From contig CAMUNZ010000058.1 of assembly GCA_947090385.1 (NCBI GenBank), positions 1 through 6,480 on the forward strand: DNA of 6,480 nt, given 5' to 3'. Below the pieces are notes generated by a model that worked only from the letters and a program-made list of their open reading frames with translations, searched no databases and was not told the origin of the DNA. A program made the translations under genes and the position numbers. Shown piece by piece: positions 5,397 through 6,480 of this stretch. Within the stretch, counting starts at the first letter, position 1; each line of letters begins with the position of its first letter. The DNA is from an uncultured Campylobacter sp. GTDB taxonomy: Bacteria > Campylobacterota > Campylobacteria > Campylobacterales > Campylobacteraceae.

Positions 5397-5529
5397 TATA
5401 AATTCCGCCAAATTTCGGCGGAATTTATTATCCAAAAAATGAATAAATATCGTCTAGTAAGAAATATTTTTTCTCAGCTGTACCTTTGTAAAATACATTT
5501 AAATAATTATCAAAAGCTTCTTTAAAAAA
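5397..5529. repeat. Direct repeat, 3' module common to A, B and C, copy in C (133 bp)
   Basis: Identical to 3473-3605 and 4410-4542. Contains the terminator hairpin and the last 34 codons, counting the stop. Identity ends at 5530 (G where A and B have T), after which C diverges from both. Confidence 0.95.
5398..5428 (-). terminator. Hairpin terminator of SBP gene C
   Basis: Third exact copy of the AAATTCCGCC...GGCGGAATTT hairpin, again beginning at the final base of the stop codon. Identity of this non-coding element in all three units shows that the 3' flanks were copied together with the coding ends. Confidence 0.7.
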
Positions 5530-6234
5530 GCCTTCTTTGCTAAGTTTTATCATTTGTTCATCGATTAAATTTTTTAATTTTTCATTGTTTTTTGCTACTG
5601 CAATTCCTAAAAAATTTGGTTTTCCTAAATTTTGAATATTTACTTCAAAATCAGGATCTAGAACAGAAAACGCAAGAACGATCAAATTATCATTTGCCAT
5701 TGCATCGCCTTCTTCTGCTTTTAATCTCCTATAACAATCTCCAGCAGTTTTGCATTCTATGATATTAAATTTTTTTTCTTTAAAGAAATTTTCAGCTGTA
5801 GCTCCTTTTTCTATCAAAATTTTTTTATCTCTTAAATCATTTAAACTACTTACATGAGTGCTTTTTGGTGTTAGAACTCCTATATGAACTTTCATGTAAG
5901 GTGTCGAAAAATTTACGAGCTTTTTTCTATCTTCTGTTAATGCAAACGTTGCTATTATTATATCTACTTTATTTTCTTGAAGATATAAAATTCTATCATT
6001 TGCTTTTATCGGAACAAATTCAATTTTAATTTTATTTTCGAACATGCCTTCAACCAATTTGTTCGCTAGATTTATCTCAAAACCATCAAATTTGTCATCT
6101 TTAAAAGTTGAAAAAGGTGGTTGATCTTCAAAAACACCGACCCTTATAGTGCCATTTTTTTGAATTTCTTCTATAGAATAACCATATAAAAAGCCAAAAA
6201 ATAACAACAAAATCATATGAAAATACTTTTTCAT
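5428..6234 (-). CDS. Periplasmic amino-acid-binding protein of an ABC transporter (SBP family 3), copy C
   Basis: Encodes 268 residues from ATG at 6234-6232, with AGGAG (6243-6239) four bases upstream. The signal peptide MKKYFHMILLLFFGFLYGYS lacks a lipobox cysteine. Family-3 landmarks: VFEDQPPFSTF at about 35-44, ATFALTEDRKKLVNFSTPY with R103, and D182 in DAMANDN. The cysteine pair C161/C167 sits in lobe 2. C is the most divergent of the three in lobe 1 (signal peptide through residue 120) and in the stretch preceding the C-terminal tail (LGIAVAKNNEKLKNLIDEQ). Yet lobe 2 (DNA 5668-5873) is identical to A and the last 34 codons, counting the stop, are identical to both A and B. It has a different ribosome binding site and leader from A and B. 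It may be the most ancestral or outgroup copy (inference). Ligand is unknown; CjaA-like cysteine or polar amino acid binding is the nearest family precedent. Confidence 0.93.
   Translation of the reverse strand: MKKYFHMILLLFFGFLYGYSIEEIQKNGTIRVGVFEDQPPFSTFKDDKFDGFEINLANKLVEGMFENKIKIEFVPIKANDRILYLQENKVDIIIATFALTEDRKKLVNFSTPYMKVHIGVLTPKSTHVSSLNDLRDKKILIEKGATAENFFKEKKFNIIECKTAGDCYRRLKAEEGDAMANDNLIVLAFSVLDPDFEVNIQNLGKPNFLGIAVAKNNEKLKNLIDEQMIKLSKEGFFKEAFDNYLNVFYKGTAEKKYFLLDDIYSFFG
5668..5873. repeat. Direct repeat, A/C lobe-2 tract, copy in C (206 bp)
   Basis: Identical partner of 3744-3949. Includes the run of eight T within TTAAATTTTTTTTC and the codons for the cysteine pair and the ligand-binding aspartate. 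Flanked by clearly diverged sequence on the 3' gene side (5530-5667) and the 5' gene side (after 5884). Confidence 0.95.
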
Positions 6235-6243
6235 ATCACTCCT

Positions 6244-6480
6244 TTAAAAAAAATTATTTGTAATTTAATAAACAAAAACTTAATTAAAAATAAAAATAAA
6301 TTACAAGGTCTTTTATTTTTCAGTAATTATCTTAAAATCGTAATTAATAAAAAATTAAAAATAAAGTTTTTTTTAAAAAATATAGAAAATTTTTGCAAAA
6401 CAAACAAAATAACAAATCATATAGTTATTTTTTTTATAAAAAATTAATTATTTAAGTTGCAAATAAATTTCATTTTTGAT
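6244..6480. other. Very AT-rich leader/intergenic DNA upstream of gene C, no gene seen
   Basis: Almost only A and T, with runs of eight A or T (for example 6246-6253 and 6367-6374). An open frame on the plus strand here (6217-6447) is lysine/asparagine/isoleucine-rich, starts inside gene C antisense and has no ribosome binding site, so I do not call it. No hairpin of the type found after A, B and C occurs here, so the window does not show whether a fourth copy lies further right. Confidence 0.6.
6326..6331 (-). promoter_or_regulatory. Weak -10 candidate upstream of SBP gene C
   Basis: GATAAT on the minus strand within TTTTAAGATAATTAC, about 91 bases before the gene C start. The TTTAAGAT octamer (6336-6329) is the same one found upstream of A and B, but the TACAAT eight bases downstream is absent here, so the start site of C is uncertain. 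Confidence 0.25.

Noticed and set aside
3473..5529. The three identical hairpins as a CRISPR array or mobile-element ends
   Set aside because: Spacing is gene-sized (937 and 987 bp), the spacers are paralogous genes, no transposase or target-site duplications are present; a duplicated terminator explains them.
6217..6447. Plus-strand lysine-rich open frame of 76 codons at the right edge
   Set aside because: Product of extreme AT content, begins antisense to the gene C signal peptide, no Shine-Dalgarno.

Overview
The window is very AT-rich bacterial DNA with compact gene packing, non-ATG starts, strong AGGAG-type ribosome binding sites and TAAAAT/TATAAT-like -10 elements. Its protein set (CjaA-like amino-acid-binding proteins, NikR, an MqnP/UbiA-type prenyltransferase next to miaA) points to an epsilonproteobacterium (Campylobacterota), most likely Campylobacter. 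No species is claimed.

Left part (1-3477), ordinary chromosomal genes. A Bax inhibitor-1/YccA family membrane protein enters from the left edge on the minus strand (TTG start at 531, C-terminus outside the window). Facing it across a 142-bp divergent promoter region is a tRNA with a CAT anticodon (674-750). Only 39 bp later comes nikR, the nickel-responsive ribbon-helix-helix regulator, with all four nickel ligands. It ends in a 4-bp convergent overlap with miaA, the tRNA A37 dimethylallyltransferase, on the minus strand. miaA is divergent from an operon of mqnP (UbiA-superfamily prenyltransferase, menaquinone pathway) and a small membrane-anchored protein of unknown function.

Right part (3473-6234), a tandem array of three minus-strand genes for periplasmic family-3 solute-binding proteins of amino-acid ABC transporters, here called A (3504-4307), B (4441-5253) and C (5428-6234). 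Each has its own leader and its own copy of one terminator hairpin, so each looks monocistronic. No permease or ATPase is present. The three are not simple duplicates. All share an identical 133-bp 3' module (terminator plus the last 34 codons, counting the stop). A and B are identical over 262 bp at the 3' end and over 92 bp in the middle. A and C are identical over 206 bp between those two A/B tracts, exactly where A and B differ. At protein level the A/C tract is almost the whole second lobe of the binding protein, while the A/B tracts are the hinge side and the C-terminal return into lobe 1. Gene A therefore reads as a lobe-swap chimera of B- and C-like sequence, the sign of recent gene conversion, and is the most interesting feature here.

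The last 246 bp (6235-6480) are leader DNA of C and extremely AT-rich sequence with no convincing gene.
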